The notes: generated by a model from the letters alone, not told the origin. A DNA stretch of 64,000 nt from Nocardioides alpinus (GCF_900112035.1 NZ_FOKC01000010.1:69664-133663); one strand, 5' to 3'. Shown: positions 1-9,110, counted from the stretch's first letter. Numbers and translations: made by a program.

Positions 1-1166
1 TGGAGCCGGCCCAGCAGGACCGGACCCAGCTTCGGTGACACCGCGACACCGCCTGAACCCCAGGACGTACCGGTGTCGAGGAGGTCGCGGTCGGTGATGT
101 GGAAGACCAGCACCACCTCACCCGAGCCACCCGAGCCACCCGGACCCCCCTTGCCACCCGAGCTACTCGAGGCGCTCTTGTGGGTGTGGTCGGGGCGGCG
201 GAACGGGTTCGCGGCGTCGTGGGCGATGTCCTCGGCGGCCACCACCGCGGGGTCGTGCCCGGCGTCGGGGGCGGTGGGGTCGACGGCGAGGAGGTCGAGC
301 GCGGCCTGGGGGTCGGCCAGGATCCCCACCGCGTGCGCACGACGCACATCCAGGCTCCCTGCGTGGCCGAGGGCACCGATCTGGTCGGCCATCACACCGA
401 CAGTGGAGTCGAACGCGACCAGGTCGGCCTCGTCGAGGACCATCCACGCCTCCCCCGTGCCGGGCGCGCCGGTGCCGTAACGGCACTCGACCTTGCGGGT
501 GGCCATCGCCCGGTCGTGGTCGGCGACCGCGCGGTCGGGGTCGGCGTAGAGCCGGGCCTCGTGGACGAGCACCCCGATACGGTGCGGGTTCAGCCGCTTC
601 GGCTGCCACGCCAGGAGCCGGTCCGCGTGCCCGGCCCCGGCCACGTCGAGGTCACGCGAGACCCGCGCGGCCTCACGCCCCAGATGCGCCGGGACCCGCA
701 GCTCCCTCACCAGGGCCCACGTCCGGGGAAGCCGGTGCGCCAGGTCGAGCACCTCACCCACCAGCGCGACCGCTGCCTCGTGCGAGAGCCGCAGCGCAGC
801 CGCGAGCTCCATCACCGCGAACTCCGCCACCGCCGGCGTACCCGCACCCGCGATCGGGACCGCCCGCTCCCCGAACATCGCCGCCGCATACGACCCCGGC
901 CACGGCAGCCAGTCGGACTGCCACCCCGCCACACCTGCCACGTCCGCAGCGTCCGCAGCGTCCGCAGCGTCCGCAGCGTCCGCAGCGTCCGCAGCGTCTG
1001 CAGGGTGGAGGTCATCACCGGACGGCACGTGGGCGTGGGCCCACTCCAGTGCCGACTCCAGGACCTCGACGTCGGCCCGCCGGCGAGACGTCATCGCCGC
1101 CACCGCACGCTCCAGCACCGGCCGGGCGGCGGCCCGGCTGCTCGCAGCTGCGGTGGTGGTGGTCAT
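1..1166 (-). CDS. DUF222 / 13E12-type protein, N-terminal part (cut by window edge)
   Basis: About 388 residues are visible, running off the left edge. The ATG at 1164-1166 is followed by four Thr codons and an Ala/Arg-rich start, then a helical Ala/Leu/Glu/Arg-rich region typical of DUF222 proteins, which usually carry an HNH nuclease domain at the C-terminus. That domain would lie outside the window, so nuclease activity cannot be judged here. Residues about 55-75 are seven Ala-Asp-Ala units coded by a 9-bp tandem repeat. A Ser/Gly-rich linker follows near residues 325-345. The family is multicopy in actinobacteria. Family call by composition and architecture; no catalytic motif is visible. 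Confidence 0.75.
   Translation of the reverse strand, partial: MTTTTAAASSRAAARPVLERAVAAMTSRRRADVEVLESALEWAHAHVPSGDDLHPADAADAADAADAADAADAADVAGVAGWQSDWLPWPGSYAAAMFGERAVPIAGAGTPAVAEFAVMELAAALRLSHEAAVALVGEVLDLAHRLPRTWALVRELRVPAHLGREAARVSRDLDVAGAGHADRLLAWQPKRLNPHRIGVLVHEARLYADPDRAVADHDRAMATRKVECRYGTGAPGTGEAWMVLDEADLVAFDSTVGVMADQIGALGHAGSLDVRRAHAVGILADPQAALDLLAVDPTAPDAGHDPAVVAAEDIAHDAANPFRRPDHTHKSASSSSGGKGGPGGSGGSGEVVLVFHITDRDLLDTGTSWGSGGVAVSPKLGPVLLGRL
941..1003. repeat. 9-bp tandem repeat, seven units, inside the DUF222 gene
   Basis: Seven head-to-tail copies of CGTCCGCAG, the last with one change (CGTCTGCAG). Nine bases keep the frame, so the array adds Ala-Asp-Ala units to the protein. It is a likely site of slippage length variation between strains. 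Confidence 0.95.
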
Positions 1167-1470
1167 GGGAGAAGTCTCCCAGAGCCCACCGACACCCGGA
1201 CCTGCAGAAACAGATCTGTGGAGAACCTTTTCGCATGTGTGAGCGACCGCGAGCAGGGCGCGAGGAGAGGCGCGAGGTGTTCTGGGTTTCGACACGGTCG
1301 CTGCGCGACCTGCTCAACCAGCGAACCCGCCGCACCACCCGCTCAACCAGCGAACCGGCCGCGCCACCCGTCCAACCAGCGCTTCCCCCGCGCAGCCTTC
1401 GCCGCAACGTGACCGGGCCCACCGTTAATCGGGCGACGATCACAGGGACCGCGGGAGAGGATGGTCGGCG
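1167..1470. other. Intergenic region between divergent DUF222 and MFS genes
   Basis: About 300 bases without a credible gene. It holds one copy of the REP-like repeat (1286-1323) and, after it, short echoes of its tail 'ctcaaccagcgaac' near 1313, 1341 and 1369. A possible Shine-Dalgarno (gagagg) lies just before the MFS start. Confidence 0.7.
1286..1323. repeat. REP-like hairpin repeat, copy 1
   Basis: Begins GTTTCG, contains the perfect hairpin GGTCGC-TGC-GCGACC, and ends CTCAACCAGCG. The same layout recurs at 13894-13936 and 14396-14438, and in longer form at 40743-40837 and 50528-50624. Confidence 0.85.
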
Positions 1471-2826
1471 ATGCTCACCGCACTGAAGAACTACGCCACT
1501 CCCCCGTCCACCCTCGCCGGACGGCTGTCCGCACAGTCCCTCATCTTCGCCTCCGCGGACGGTGCCTTCCTGGCCGGTTCGGCGGTGTTCTTCATCCTCG
1601 TGGTCGGCCTGTCGCTGGGCGAGGTCGGTCTCGGCCTGACAATCGCCGCGATCGCGAGCTTCGTCGTGGCGGTCCCCGCGGGCAGGCTGGTCGACCGCTT
1701 CGGTCCCAAGCGGATGTGGTCCCTGAGCGCCCTGCTGCAGGGTGCGTTGTTCGCGGTGTGGCCGTGGATCGACAGCTTCCCCGAGTACGTCGCCCTCGCC
1801 GTGGCCATGGAGGTCGTGGGCACGCTGGCCGGCACCGCACACGGTGCGTACGTCATCGACGTCCTGCCCCCTGCGGAGCGGGTCGAGTCGCGGGCCTACA
1901 TGTACTCCGCGCTCAACCTCGGCTTCAGCCTCGGCGGGCTCATCGGCGTCATGGCCATCGCCTTCGGCACCGACGCCCTGCGGTGGTCCCCGATGCTGAG
2001 CGCCGTGCTGTTCATGGCCAACAGCGTCGCGGTGCTCCGCCTGCCCGACGCCAGCCACGACGTACGCGGCTCGGAGCCACGCGTGAAGCCGGAGGGCATC
2101 CCCGCCATCCGCAACCGCAGCTGGATCGCGGTGACCGCCCTGACCGGCGTCATGTGGACCAACCAGGTGCTGCTGCACACGGTCATCCCGGTGTGGCTGG
2201 TCACCGAGACGGATGCACCCAAGGTGCTCGTCGCGCTGCTCTTCGGCACCAACACCCTCATGTGCATCGTCCTTCCGCGGCTCGCCTCCCGTGGCATCCG
2301 TGACGTCGGGACCGCCCTGCGCGCAGTGCGCCTCTCGACGGTCTTCTTCGTCCTGACCTGCGTGATCACCCTCGTCACCCACGAGACCGTCGGCTGGCTG
2401 ACGATCGCGCTGTTCTTCCTCGGCCACGTCGTCCTCACCTGGTCCGAGCTCTTCCTCTCCGCGTCGGGCTGGACCCTCGAGGTCGAGCTGATGGACCCGC
2501 GGCGCCGGGGCGACTACCAGGGCGTCTCCGAGCTCGGCGGCACCCTGGGGAGGTTCTGGGCGCCGGCGGTCTACGGCTTCCTGGCGATGGAGTGGGGTGC
2601 CTTCGGCTGGCTCACCATCGCCGCCATCGTCACCGCGGCAGCCACCGGCCTGCACTTCGCCGCCCACGCGGGCCGCCGCTGGCTCGAGCAGAACGTGCCG
2701 GCCGACATCCTCGCGGACGCGCGGGCCGGCGAGCCCGACGTCGCGGACGCGGCGGCCGCGGGACTGCCCTCGATGCTCACCCCGGACGCGCCACTGCCAG
2801 AATCCACCGGTGACCTCACCCGCTGA
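1471..2826 (+). CDS. MFS transporter
   Basis: A 451-residue polytopic membrane protein with about 12 hydrophobic segments. The MFS motif A is visible at residues 71-82 (GRLVDRFGPKRM) in the loop between segments 2 and 3. The C-terminal ~50 residues are hydrophilic and probably cytoplasmic. Length and layout fit drug or metabolite exporters, but nothing in the sequence fixes the substrate. The end overlaps the GTG start of menA by 17 bp, so the two genes are probably cotranscribed. Adjacent menaquinone synthesis does not imply a shared substrate. Confidence 0.85.
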   Translation: MLTALKNYATPPSTLAGRLSAQSLIFASADGAFLAGSAVFFILVVGLSLGEVGLGLTIAAIASFVVAVPAGRLVDRFGPKRMWSLSALLQGALFAVWPWIDSFPEYVALAVAMEVVGTLAGTAHGAYVIDVLPPAERVESRAYMYSALNLGFSLGGLIGVMAIAFGTDALRWSPMLSAVLFMANSVAVLRLPDASHDVRGSEPRVKPEGIPAIRNRSWIAVTALTGVMWTNQVLLHTVIPVWLVTETDAPKVLVALLFGTNTLMCIVLPRLASRGIRDVGTALRAVRLSTVFFVLTCVITLVTHETVGWLTIALFFLGHVVLTWSELFLSASGWTLEVELMDPRRRGDYQGVSELGGTLGRFWAPAVYGFLAMEWGAFGWLTIAAIVTAAATGLHFAAHAGRRWLEQNVPADILADARAGEPDVADAAAAGLPSMLTPDAPLPESTGDLTR

Positions 2827-3685
2827 CTGGCTCGCCGGCGCCCGCCCGCGCACCCTGCCCGCCGCCGTGGCGCCCGTGCTCGCCGGCACAGGCGTGGCGG
2901 CGTACGTCGACCAGGCGGTGTGGTGGAAGGCGCTGCTCGCGCTGGTGGTGAGCCTGGCGCTGCAGGTGGGGGTCAACTACGCCAACGACTACTCCGACGG
3001 CATCCGCGGCACCGACGCCGACCGGGTCGGCCCGATGCGCCTCGTCGGCTCCGGCGCAGCGACCCCGCGCGCGGTGAAGACGGCCGCCTTCGCCGCCTTC
3101 GGCGTGGCAGCCCTCGCCGGCCTGGTCCTCGCGGCCACCACCGCCTGGTGGCTCCTCGCGGTCGGCGTGGTCTGTGTCGTGGCCGCCTGGTTCTACACCG
3201 GCGGCGGCAAGCCCTACGGCTACCTCGGGCTGGGCGAGGTCATGGTGTTCGTCTTCTTCGGCCTCGTCGCGGTCATCGGTACGACGTACGTCCAGACGCA
3301 GACGTGGGAGTGGCCGGCCCTCTACGCCGGCATCGGCATCGGCGCGCTGGCCTGCGCGATCCTCGTGGCCAACAACCTGCGGGACATCCCGACCGACACC
3401 CCCGCCGGCAAGCGCACCCTGGCCGTGCGGATGGGCGACGAGCGCACCCGCTACCTCTACGCCTTCCTCGTGCTCGTCGCGGTCGCTGCCGTCGTCGCCG
3501 TGGCCGCTGCGACCGCGTGGTGGGCGCTGCTCGGACTCGGGTTCCTCGCCAGGGCGATCGCCCCCACCCGGACGGTCCTGGGCGGGGCAACGGGCCCCGC
3601 GCTGGTCCCGGTCCTCGCCGCCACGGGCGCCTCTGAGCTGCTCTGGTCGGTCCTCGTCGCGGCTCCCCTGCTCGTCCTCGGATAA
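2810..3685 (+). CDS. menA: 1,4-dihydroxy-2-naphthoate polyprenyltransferase
   Basis: Membrane prenyltransferase that attaches the isoprenoid tail to 1,4-dihydroxy-2-naphthoate, the step that makes demethylmenaquinone. The 291-residue protein is a UbiA-family bundle of about 8-9 membrane helices. The two Asp-rich Mg-pyrophosphate motifs are present: NDYSDGIRGTD at residues 59-69 and NNLRDIPTD at 188-196, followed by GKRTLA. The GTG at 2810 is chosen because it gives the family N-terminus (TSPADWLAGARPRTLPAA). It overlaps the MFS gene by 17 bp. Menaquinone fits the nearby respiratory genes (cytochrome c maturation, haem). Confidence 0.93.
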   Translation: MTSPADWLAGARPRTLPAAVAPVLAGTGVAAYVDQAVWWKALLALVVSLALQVGVNYANDYSDGIRGTDADRVGPMRLVGSGAATPRAVKTAAFAAFGVAALAGLVLAATTAWWLLAVGVVCVVAAWFYTGGGKPYGYLGLGEVMVFVFFGLVAVIGTTYVQTQTWEWPALYAGIGIGALACAILVANNLRDIPTDTPAGKRTLAVRMGDERTRYLYAFLVLVAVAAVVAVAAATAWWALLGLGFLARAIAPTRTVLGGATGPALVPVLAATGASELLWSVLVAAPLLVLG

Positions 3686-3712
3686 CCCGTGGCCGGTGGC
3701 GACAGGTCTCAC

Positions 3713-3718
3713 TAGCGT
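3713..3718 (+). promoter_or_regulatory. -10 element (TAGCGT) of a leaderless acetyltransferase transcript
   Basis: TAGCGT lies 7 nt before the ATG at 3726, so transcription would begin at or next to the start codon. No Shine-Dalgarno is present. The same layout occurs at many starts in this window. Confidence 0.55.
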
Positions 3719-3725
3719 GGGGCAG

Positions 3726-4982
3726 ATGGACTACGACTTCGCCCTCCTCGACCTCGCGGACGACTCCGACGAGGCCACCGCGCGTCGCCGCGGGTGGATC
3801 GGCGCGGTCCTGCGCGGCTTCCGCGACCCGCGCCCGGACGACGAGATGATCACGCGCTGGGTGGACCACTACCGCAGCGACGGTGTCAGGGTCACCGGCG
3901 CGTGGCTCCCCGAGGGCGAGTTCGGTGCCGGGCCGCTGCCGGTGGCGACGTACGCCAGCCTCGACAAGACCCTCAACGCCGGACACGAGCTGCTGCCGCT
4001 GCGGATGATCACCGACGTCACCACCAGCCCCACCCACCGGCGACGCGGCCTCCTCAAGCGCCTCATCGAGGACGACCTGGCCGATGCCGTCGCCCAGGGC
4101 GTGCCGGTCGCCGCGCTCACCGCGTCGGAGGCCACCATCTACGGCCGCTGGGGCTTCGGCCCGGCCACCTTCAACATGACGATCGAGCTCGACGCCTCCC
4201 CCGGCTTCGCGCTGCGCGACTTCACCGATCCCGGGCGTGTGGAGCTCGTCGAGCCCGCCGACGCCTGGGTCCACGTGAAGGGCGTCTTCGACACCTTCCA
4301 CGCCCGGCAGCGCGGCTCCGTCGAGTGGCCGGCGCAGTACAAGGACATCCACACCGGCGCGTACGACTTCAACGACCGGAGCGCCAACTCCAAGGTCCGC
4401 GCGGCGGTCCACCTCGACGCCGACGGCACGGTCGACGGCTTCGTCGTCTTCTCGCCCGGCGAGAAGGGCGTGACCAAGGTCGAGGAGATGGTGGCCCTCA
4501 CCGCCGCAGCCCAGCTCAGCCTCTGGTCCTTCCTGGCCACCGCAGACCTGGTGAAGTCGGTGACCTTCAACATCGCCCACCCCGACGACCCGCTGCAGTG
4601 GGCGCTGGTCGACCTCAACCGGGTCAAGGTCACCGCGCTCGGGGAGTTCCTGTGGGTCCGGGTCCTCGACGTCGAGCGGTCGCTGGCCGCACGCCCGTGG
4701 ACCGCCGACGACTCGATCGTCCTGGCGGTCGACGACCCGCAGGGCCATGCGGCCGGACACTTCGCGATCGCGACCTCAGGGGGCCACGCGCAGGTGACCC
4801 GCACCGACCAGCCCGCCGACGTGGCCCTGACCGCCGAGACGCTGGGCTCGCTCTACCTCGGCGGTCCGCGGGTGAGCCTGATGCACGCAGCCGGCCGCGT
4901 GCACGGCACCGACGAGGCCGTACGCCGCTTCGCCGCGATGGCCGACCTCGTGGAGCCGCCCTACTGCCTCACGGGGTTCTGA
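3726..4982 (+). CDS. Eis-type GNAT acetyltransferase
   Basis: A 418-residue protein of the Eis family: tandem GNAT folds followed by an SCP2-like C-terminal domain. The acetyl-CoA loop is visible at residues 105-110 (RRRGLL). Tyr139 in TIYGRWGFGP matches the catalytic Tyr126 of M. tuberculosis Eis, and the protein ends in Phe, as Eis does, where the C-terminal carboxylate takes part in catalysis. Known Eis enzymes acetylate amines, including aminoglycosides; the natural substrate here is unknown. The ATG at 3726 is supported by a -10 hexamer 7 nt upstream. The end overlaps the convergent winged-helix gene by 14 bp. Confidence 0.88.
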   Translation: MDYDFALLDLADDSDEATARRRGWIGAVLRGFRDPRPDDEMITRWVDHYRSDGVRVTGAWLPEGEFGAGPLPVATYASLDKTLNAGHELLPLRMITDVTTSPTHRRRGLLKRLIEDDLADAVAQGVPVAALTASEATIYGRWGFGPATFNMTIELDASPGFALRDFTDPGRVELVEPADAWVHVKGVFDTFHARQRGSVEWPAQYKDIHTGAYDFNDRSANSKVRAAVHLDADGTVDGFVVFSPGEKGVTKVEEMVALTAAAQLSLWSFLATADLVKSVTFNIAHPDDPLQWALVDLNRVKVTALGEFLWVRVLDVERSLAARPWTADDSIVLAVDDPQGHAAGHFAIATSGGHAQVTRTDQPADVALTAETLGSLYLGGPRVSLMHAAGRVHGTDEAVRRFAAMADLVEPPYCLTGF

Positions 4983-6066
4983 GCGCGAGGTCCGACCCGA
5001 GGAGCTCCCCGAGCCGCTCGACCTCGACGACCAACGCGCGGGCCGCGTCGCCCGTCAGCGAGCAGCTCACCTCGACGACGTCTCCGGCGCGACGCCACGT
5101 GCCGGCGACCACGCCGTCGACGACCAGCGGGTGGGTGCCGCGCGTCATCGCGCTCCGGTGCGCCGCCGGGACGACCCAGGTGTCCTTGGTGCCCGGGCCC
5201 ATCACCCAGTCGTCCTTGCCCGGCAGGAGCGCGACGTGCGTGCCGGGTCGTACGTCGACGAGCCCGGCGGCGTGGTCCGCGAGGATCCACCGTCGCTCGC
5301 CCTCGACGTCGACCTCGACGACCTGGGCCTCGACCTCGCGCCACCAGCGCTCGATCCGCGACCGCCCGGCGCTGAGTCCCTCGCCGAGCCAGTAGTGCAG
5401 GTGCTCGAGGGCGATCGGGCCGTAGCCGCCGACGTACTAGAGCACGGCCTGCCGTCCTGCCTCGTCGAGGTCCGGGATCCCACCCCAGTGGAGCGCCACG
5501 GCCGGGCTCTGGAGCATCAGTGGTCCGCCCGGGTCCGGTCCGAGGGCGAGGTCGCCCTGCCAGGCGAACGGCTTGAGGAAGGTGTGGTTGGGCCCGGCGA
5601 ACTCCTTCGCGAGGTGGGCGAAGCGCGGGTAGCGGGTTAGCTCGTCGGCGACGGCCTGCGGTGGCACCGGTCCGGCCGCGACCACGCCGCGCACGATCTC
5701 GCGCAGGGCCGGCCACTCGTCGGGCTGCAGCCGGTAGTGATCGACCCAGCTCCTGAGCGCCCACTGGCGCCCGGCAGCCCGCAGCGCGAGGTACGTCCCG
5801 GCCGTGTCGGGGGCCATCAGCTGGACCGAGCCGCGGAACGAGAACGTACGCACCAGGCGGCCCTCGTCCAGTGCGCGCTGCACCTCCCCCGGCGCGCCGG
5901 GAGAGGCCAGCCGACGGCGTACGGCCAGGTCGGGGTCGGAGCCGAAGATCGAGACGGCACCCAGGGTGCGTACGACCTCGGTCGCGTCGGCGGCACCGGC
6001 GAGCAGGTGCTGCCGGCCCAGGCGCCACCACAGCGCCTGCCTCCGGGTCACCGCGAGCGTTGCCAT
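4969..6066 (-). pseudogene. AlkZ-like winged-helix (HTH_42) protein with in-frame TAG
   Basis: A single reading frame from ATG 6066 to TGA 4969 encodes a ~365-residue protein of the HTH_42 / AlkZ-like family: an N-terminal TRRQALWWRLGRQHLL segment, a middle FSFRGSVQLM segment, and a C-terminal winged-helix region (ALLPGKDDWVMGPG, then GTHPLVVDGVVAGTW). It is broken by one amber codon at 5437-5439, after residue 209. Both sides remain in the same frame and look conserved, with no frameshift. Either the gene is a recent pseudogene or the base is a sequencing error (CAG, TAC or GAG are one change away). Some relatives are DNA glycosylases for interstrand crosslinks. Confidence 0.8.
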
Positions 6067-6081
6067 CGCCCGACCCTCGGG

Positions 6082-6345
6082 TCAGTCCTGGTCCTCGCGG
6101 GCCTTGCGCTCCTCGAAGGCCGCAGAGGCCCTGGCCGCGCGGGTCTCCACGCGTCGGGCGAAGGCGTCGCGCTGCCGGTCGAGGATGAAGTAGGACCCGA
6201 CGCCCGAGATCAGGAACGCCAGGATCACGGCCCAGAACAGGTTGTAGCGGCCGTCGAAGGCCAACGCCATGATGCCGACGACGACGCCGAACGAGGCGAG
6301 GAACAGCACGATCCGCAGGACGGTGTAGACCACGAACTCCTTCAC
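6082..6345 (-). CDS. DUF4229-type small membrane protein
   Basis: An 87-residue protein with two membrane helices (about residues 5-28 and 35-54), followed by a charged helical tail rich in Arg, Ala and Glu. This matches the DUF4229 family of actinobacterial membrane proteins, whose function is unknown. It is read toward the interrupted winged-helix gene, 15 bp downstream, and its start faces a divergent small gene at 6382. Confidence 0.75.
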   Translation of the reverse strand: MKEFVVYTVLRIVLFLASFGVVVGIMALAFDGRYNLFWAVILAFLISGVGSYFILDRQRDAFARRVETRAARASAAFEERKAREDQD

Positions 6346-6381
6346 GGCACCAGCCTAGGACGCAGTGACTACATTGGAGGA

Positions 6382-6558
6382 ATGCTCAAGGTCGTGATGG
6401 TCGTCGCAGCGATCGCGTTCGTCGTGTGGCTGCTGGTCAAGGTGACCCTGCGCCGACTCGACGGTCCCGGTGGTTCACGCCCTCGCGTGATCGGGCCCGA
6501 CGACGACCCCGACTTCCTCCGCGGCCTCGACCGTCCCCGGGACCCGGACGACAAGTGA
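6382..6558 (+). CDS. Small single-pass membrane protein
   Basis: A 58-residue product: one hydrophobic helix (residues 3-20), a basic stretch (KVTLRRLDG), then a short acidic tail rich in Asp and Pro (GPDDDPDF). GGAGG lies only 1 nt before the ATG at 6382, so a start at GTG 6394 or ATG 6397 is also possible. The last 84 bp overlap the 3' end of ccsB on the other strand. I do not recognise a family. Confidence 0.55.
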   Translation: MLKVVMVVAAIAFVVWLLVKVTLRRLDGPGGSRPRVIGPDDDPDFLRGLDRPRDPDDK

Positions 6559-7503
6559 GCTGACCTCGCCGGCTCCCTCGGCGTAGGAGTGCTGGCTCGT
6601 CGTGCTGAAGAAGTTGATGCCGATGAAGTTGAACCACAGCGTCGCGGCGCCGACCAGCGCCAGGATCGCGGCGTTGCGCCCGCGCCACCCCGCCGTCGCG
6701 CGGGCGTGCAGGTAGGCGGCGTAGACCACCCAGGTGATGAAGGCCCACACCTCCTTGGGGTCCCAGTTCCAGTAGGACGACCACGCCTGGTGCGCCCAGA
6801 TCGGGCCCGAGATGAGCACCCCGAAGGTCCAGACGGGGAACCCGAAGGCATGCATCCGGTAGGAGATCCGGTCGAGCTTGGCGAGCTCCGGCAGGCGGGC
6901 GAGGTAGCCCGTCTCCTTGGTGGAGCGCGCCTTGAGCAGGTAGAGGATCGAGGTGATGGCGCCGAGGGTGAACGCGCCGGTCGCGATGACCGCGGACACG
7001 ACGTGGATCACCAGCCAGTAGGACTCCAGCGCCTCGGTCAGCGGCGCGACGGGCTCGTAGAGCCACAGCACGTCGGCCAGCAGCACGACCAGCGTGAAGC
7101 CGACCACGATCGGGCCGAGCCACGACAGCCGCCAGCGGTTGGTGGTGGCGAGGAACAGCGCGACGACCACAAAGGTGCCGGCCAGCGTGAACTCGTACAT
7201 GTTGCCCCACGGCACCCGGTTGGGGTCGGCGGCCATGCCGCGCCCGACGAGCGCGACGAAGTGCGCCAACGCGCCGATGCCGGTCAGCAGCAGGCCCAGG
7301 CGCCCGGCCATCTCGGTGCGGTGGGCGACCTGCACGTCGGGCACCTCGACGACGGGTGCGCCGTCCGTGCCGACCAGCTGCTTCACCGGCACGTCACGCA
7401 GCGCCGCCCACTGCACGGCGTACGCCAGGAGCGCGAGGAAGTAGACCACCCCGGCCGCAGCCACGCCCTGGTTGCTCAGGGTCTCCCACTGTGCGTCCGT
7501 CAC
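6475..7503 (-). CDS. ccsB: Cytochrome c biogenesis protein CcsB (CcsA-type haem lyase subunit)
   Basis: Polytopic membrane protein of system II cytochrome c maturation. With ResB it exports haem and joins it to apocytochrome c. The WWD-type haem motif is at residues about 235-250 (WAHQAWSSYWNWDPKE), and candidate haem-ligand His residues are at 81, 167 and 305. The GTG at 7503 overlaps the resB stop (GTGA). Family members usually end soon after the HSY motif; here about 32 extra residues follow, and most of this tail lies in the 84-bp overlap with the gene at 6382-6558. Confidence 0.93.
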   Translation of the reverse strand: MTDAQWETLSNQGVAAAGVVYFLALLAYAVQWAALRDVPVKQLVGTDGAPVVEVPDVQVAHRTEMAGRLGLLLTGIGALAHFVALVGRGMAADPNRVPWGNMYEFTLAGTFVVVALFLATTNRWRLSWLGPIVVGFTLVVLLADVLWLYEPVAPLTEALESYWLVIHVVSAVIATGAFTLGAITSILYLLKARSTKETGYLARLPELAKLDRISYRMHAFGFPVWTFGVLISGPIWAHQAWSSYWNWDPKEVWAFITWVVYAAYLHARATAGWRGRNAAILALVGAATLWFNFIGINFFSTTSQHSYAEGAGEVSSLVVRVPGTVEAAEEVGVVVGPDHARA

Positions 7504-9110
7504 GACTTGTCCTTTCTCAGTGCAGCCACGATGTCAGCGAGCTCGTCGCGGCCGGTCTCCGGGTCGCCACCGGACGAGCGGTCCAGTCGCGCCACCTCCA
7601 CCAGTGTGCTGCCGTCGTCCTGACGGCGGGCGCGGACCCACAGCCGGCGGGGCCGGATGAACAGCGAGGCGAGCAGTCCCAGCAGGGCCGCGACGACGCC
7701 GCCGAGCGCGATGAACTTGCCCGGCGAGCGGCTGATCTGGATCTTGTTCCACCGCTCGAGGCCCTCGAAGGTCACGCTGCCCAGGCCGTCGGGCAGGGTC
7801 ACGGTGTCGCCGGGTCGCAGGTCCATGCGGAACGGCTGCCCGTCGTCCTTGAGGAGCTGGGTGGCCTTCGTCTTGTCGAGCACGTAGACCGAGGCGCTGG
7901 TGCCGTCGTCGAGCCCGACGTCGCCGGTGTAGACCTGCAGCGAGACCAGCGGGTCGAGCGCGTCGCCCCACGCGGAGCCCGGCATGGTCAGGTTGCCGTC
8001 GGCGTCGGTGCCCATCGAGAAGGTCGGGTAGAAGCTGCCCTCCAGCCCGATCTGCTCGGGCTGGGCGTCGGCCGCCTTCACCACGCCGAAGGACTCGAAG
8101 GTCTGGGCGTTGGTGGGCAGGAAGACCGTCGGTCCGGACTGCGCGATGTTGCCCTCGCCGTCGCGGACGGTGATGACGGGCGCGTAGCCGTGCCCGATGA
8201 GGAAGACGTCGGTGCCGCCGATGGAGAGCGGGTGGTTGACCCTGAGGTCGTACTCCTCGGTCTCGGCACCGGGCTCGGTCTCGTAGTCGAGGTGCGCGAC
8301 GAACTTGCGGGCCATCCCGGCGCGCGGGCCGTCGGGGATCCACTCGACGTCGAAGTCGGTGATGCTGAAGGAGAACGGCTCCATCACGGCCGGGTCGAAG
8401 AGGCTGCCCGGGGCGAAGTCGTCGTACTGCGTGAGGTTGTTGGAGAAGCCGTAGTCCTCACCGTTGAACATGATGACGCCGCCCTTGTAGCCGAAGAGGC
8501 TGCCGATGGCGACGCCGACCAGGACCACGATCACGGCGAGGTGGAAGACCAGGTTGCCGGCCTCGCGGAGGTGGCCGCGCTCGGCCGCGACCGCGTCGCT
8601 GCCCTCGGTCCACTCGACCCGGAACCGACGATCCCTGACGACCGACGCGGCCCGCGCCAGCACGACGTCCGGGTCCTCGTCGGTCGTGTACGACGTGCTC
8701 TCCGGCAGCCGCGAGAGGTGCCGCGGTGCCCGCGGGGGCTTGGCGCGCAGCGCCCGGGCGTAGACGAAGAGACGCGGGATGATGCAGCCGACGAGCGAGA
8801 TCATCAGCAGGATGTAGATGGCGCCGAACCACGGCGAGCCGTAGACCGCGAACAGGTCCAGGCGGTCCCAGATCGGCGCGAGCCGCGGGTGGTTGTCGCG
8901 CCACTGCGAGACCGCGAGCGAGTCGATGTCCTCCTGGGGGAAGACCGAGCCCGGGATCGCGGCCAGGGCGAGCAGCAGCAGGAGCACGAGCGCCGTACGC
9001 ATCGAGGTCAGCTGGCGCCACGTCCAGCGCGCGAGCTCGCGCGCGTTGAGGTCGTTGGGCAGCGAGGTGGCCTGCCGGGCGTCGGACGGCCGGGAGAGCG
9101 GATCGGTCAC
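7500..9110 (-). CDS. resB: Cytochrome c biogenesis protein ResB
   Basis: A 536-residue membrane protein, partner of CcsB in the system II haem lyase. Three N-terminal helices (about 39-58, 95-115 and 188-208) and one near the C-terminus (about 475-497) bracket a large extracytoplasmic domain, the usual ResB layout. The GTG at 9110 is chosen because it overlaps the ccdA stop (GTGA) and leaves a short polar N-terminus before helix 1. It is part of the minus-strand operon hemL - phosphatase - resA - ccdA - resB - ccsB, in which all neighbours touch or overlap. Confidence 0.93.
   Translation of the reverse strand: MTDPLSRPSDARQATSLPNDLNARELARWTWRQLTSMRTALVLLLLLALAAIPGSVFPQEDIDSLAVSQWRDNHPRLAPIWDRLDLFAVYGSPWFGAIYILLMISLVGCIIPRLFVYARALRAKPPRAPRHLSRLPESTSYTTDEDPDVVLARAASVVRDRRFRVEWTEGSDAVAAERGHLREAGNLVFHLAVIVVLVGVAIGSLFGYKGGVIMFNGEDYGFSNNLTQYDDFAPGSLFDPAVMEPFSFSITDFDVEWIPDGPRAGMARKFVAHLDYETEPGAETEEYDLRVNHPLSIGGTDVFLIGHGYAPVITVRDGEGNIAQSGPTVFLPTNAQTFESFGVVKAADAQPEQIGLEGSFYPTFSMGTDADGNLTMPGSAWGDALDPLVSLQVYTGDVGLDDGTSASVYVLDKTKATQLLKDDGQPFRMDLRPGDTVTLPDGLGSVTFEGLERWNKIQISRSPGKFIALGGVVAALLGLLASLFIRPRRLWVRARRQDDGSTLVEVARLDRSSGGDPETGRDELADIVAALRKDKS

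Noticed and set aside
1015..2976. 653-residue minus-strand ORF across the MFS and menA genes
   Set aside because: Low-complexity Arg/Gly/Glu/Asp-rich product typical of antisense frames in GC-rich DNA; MFS and MenA motifs on the plus strand explain the region.
5437..5439. Recoding of TAG (pyrrolysine or programmed read-through)
   Set aside because: No pyl genes or stop-codon context elements are seen, and the enzyme family has no known need for a recoded residue there; mutation or error is simpler.
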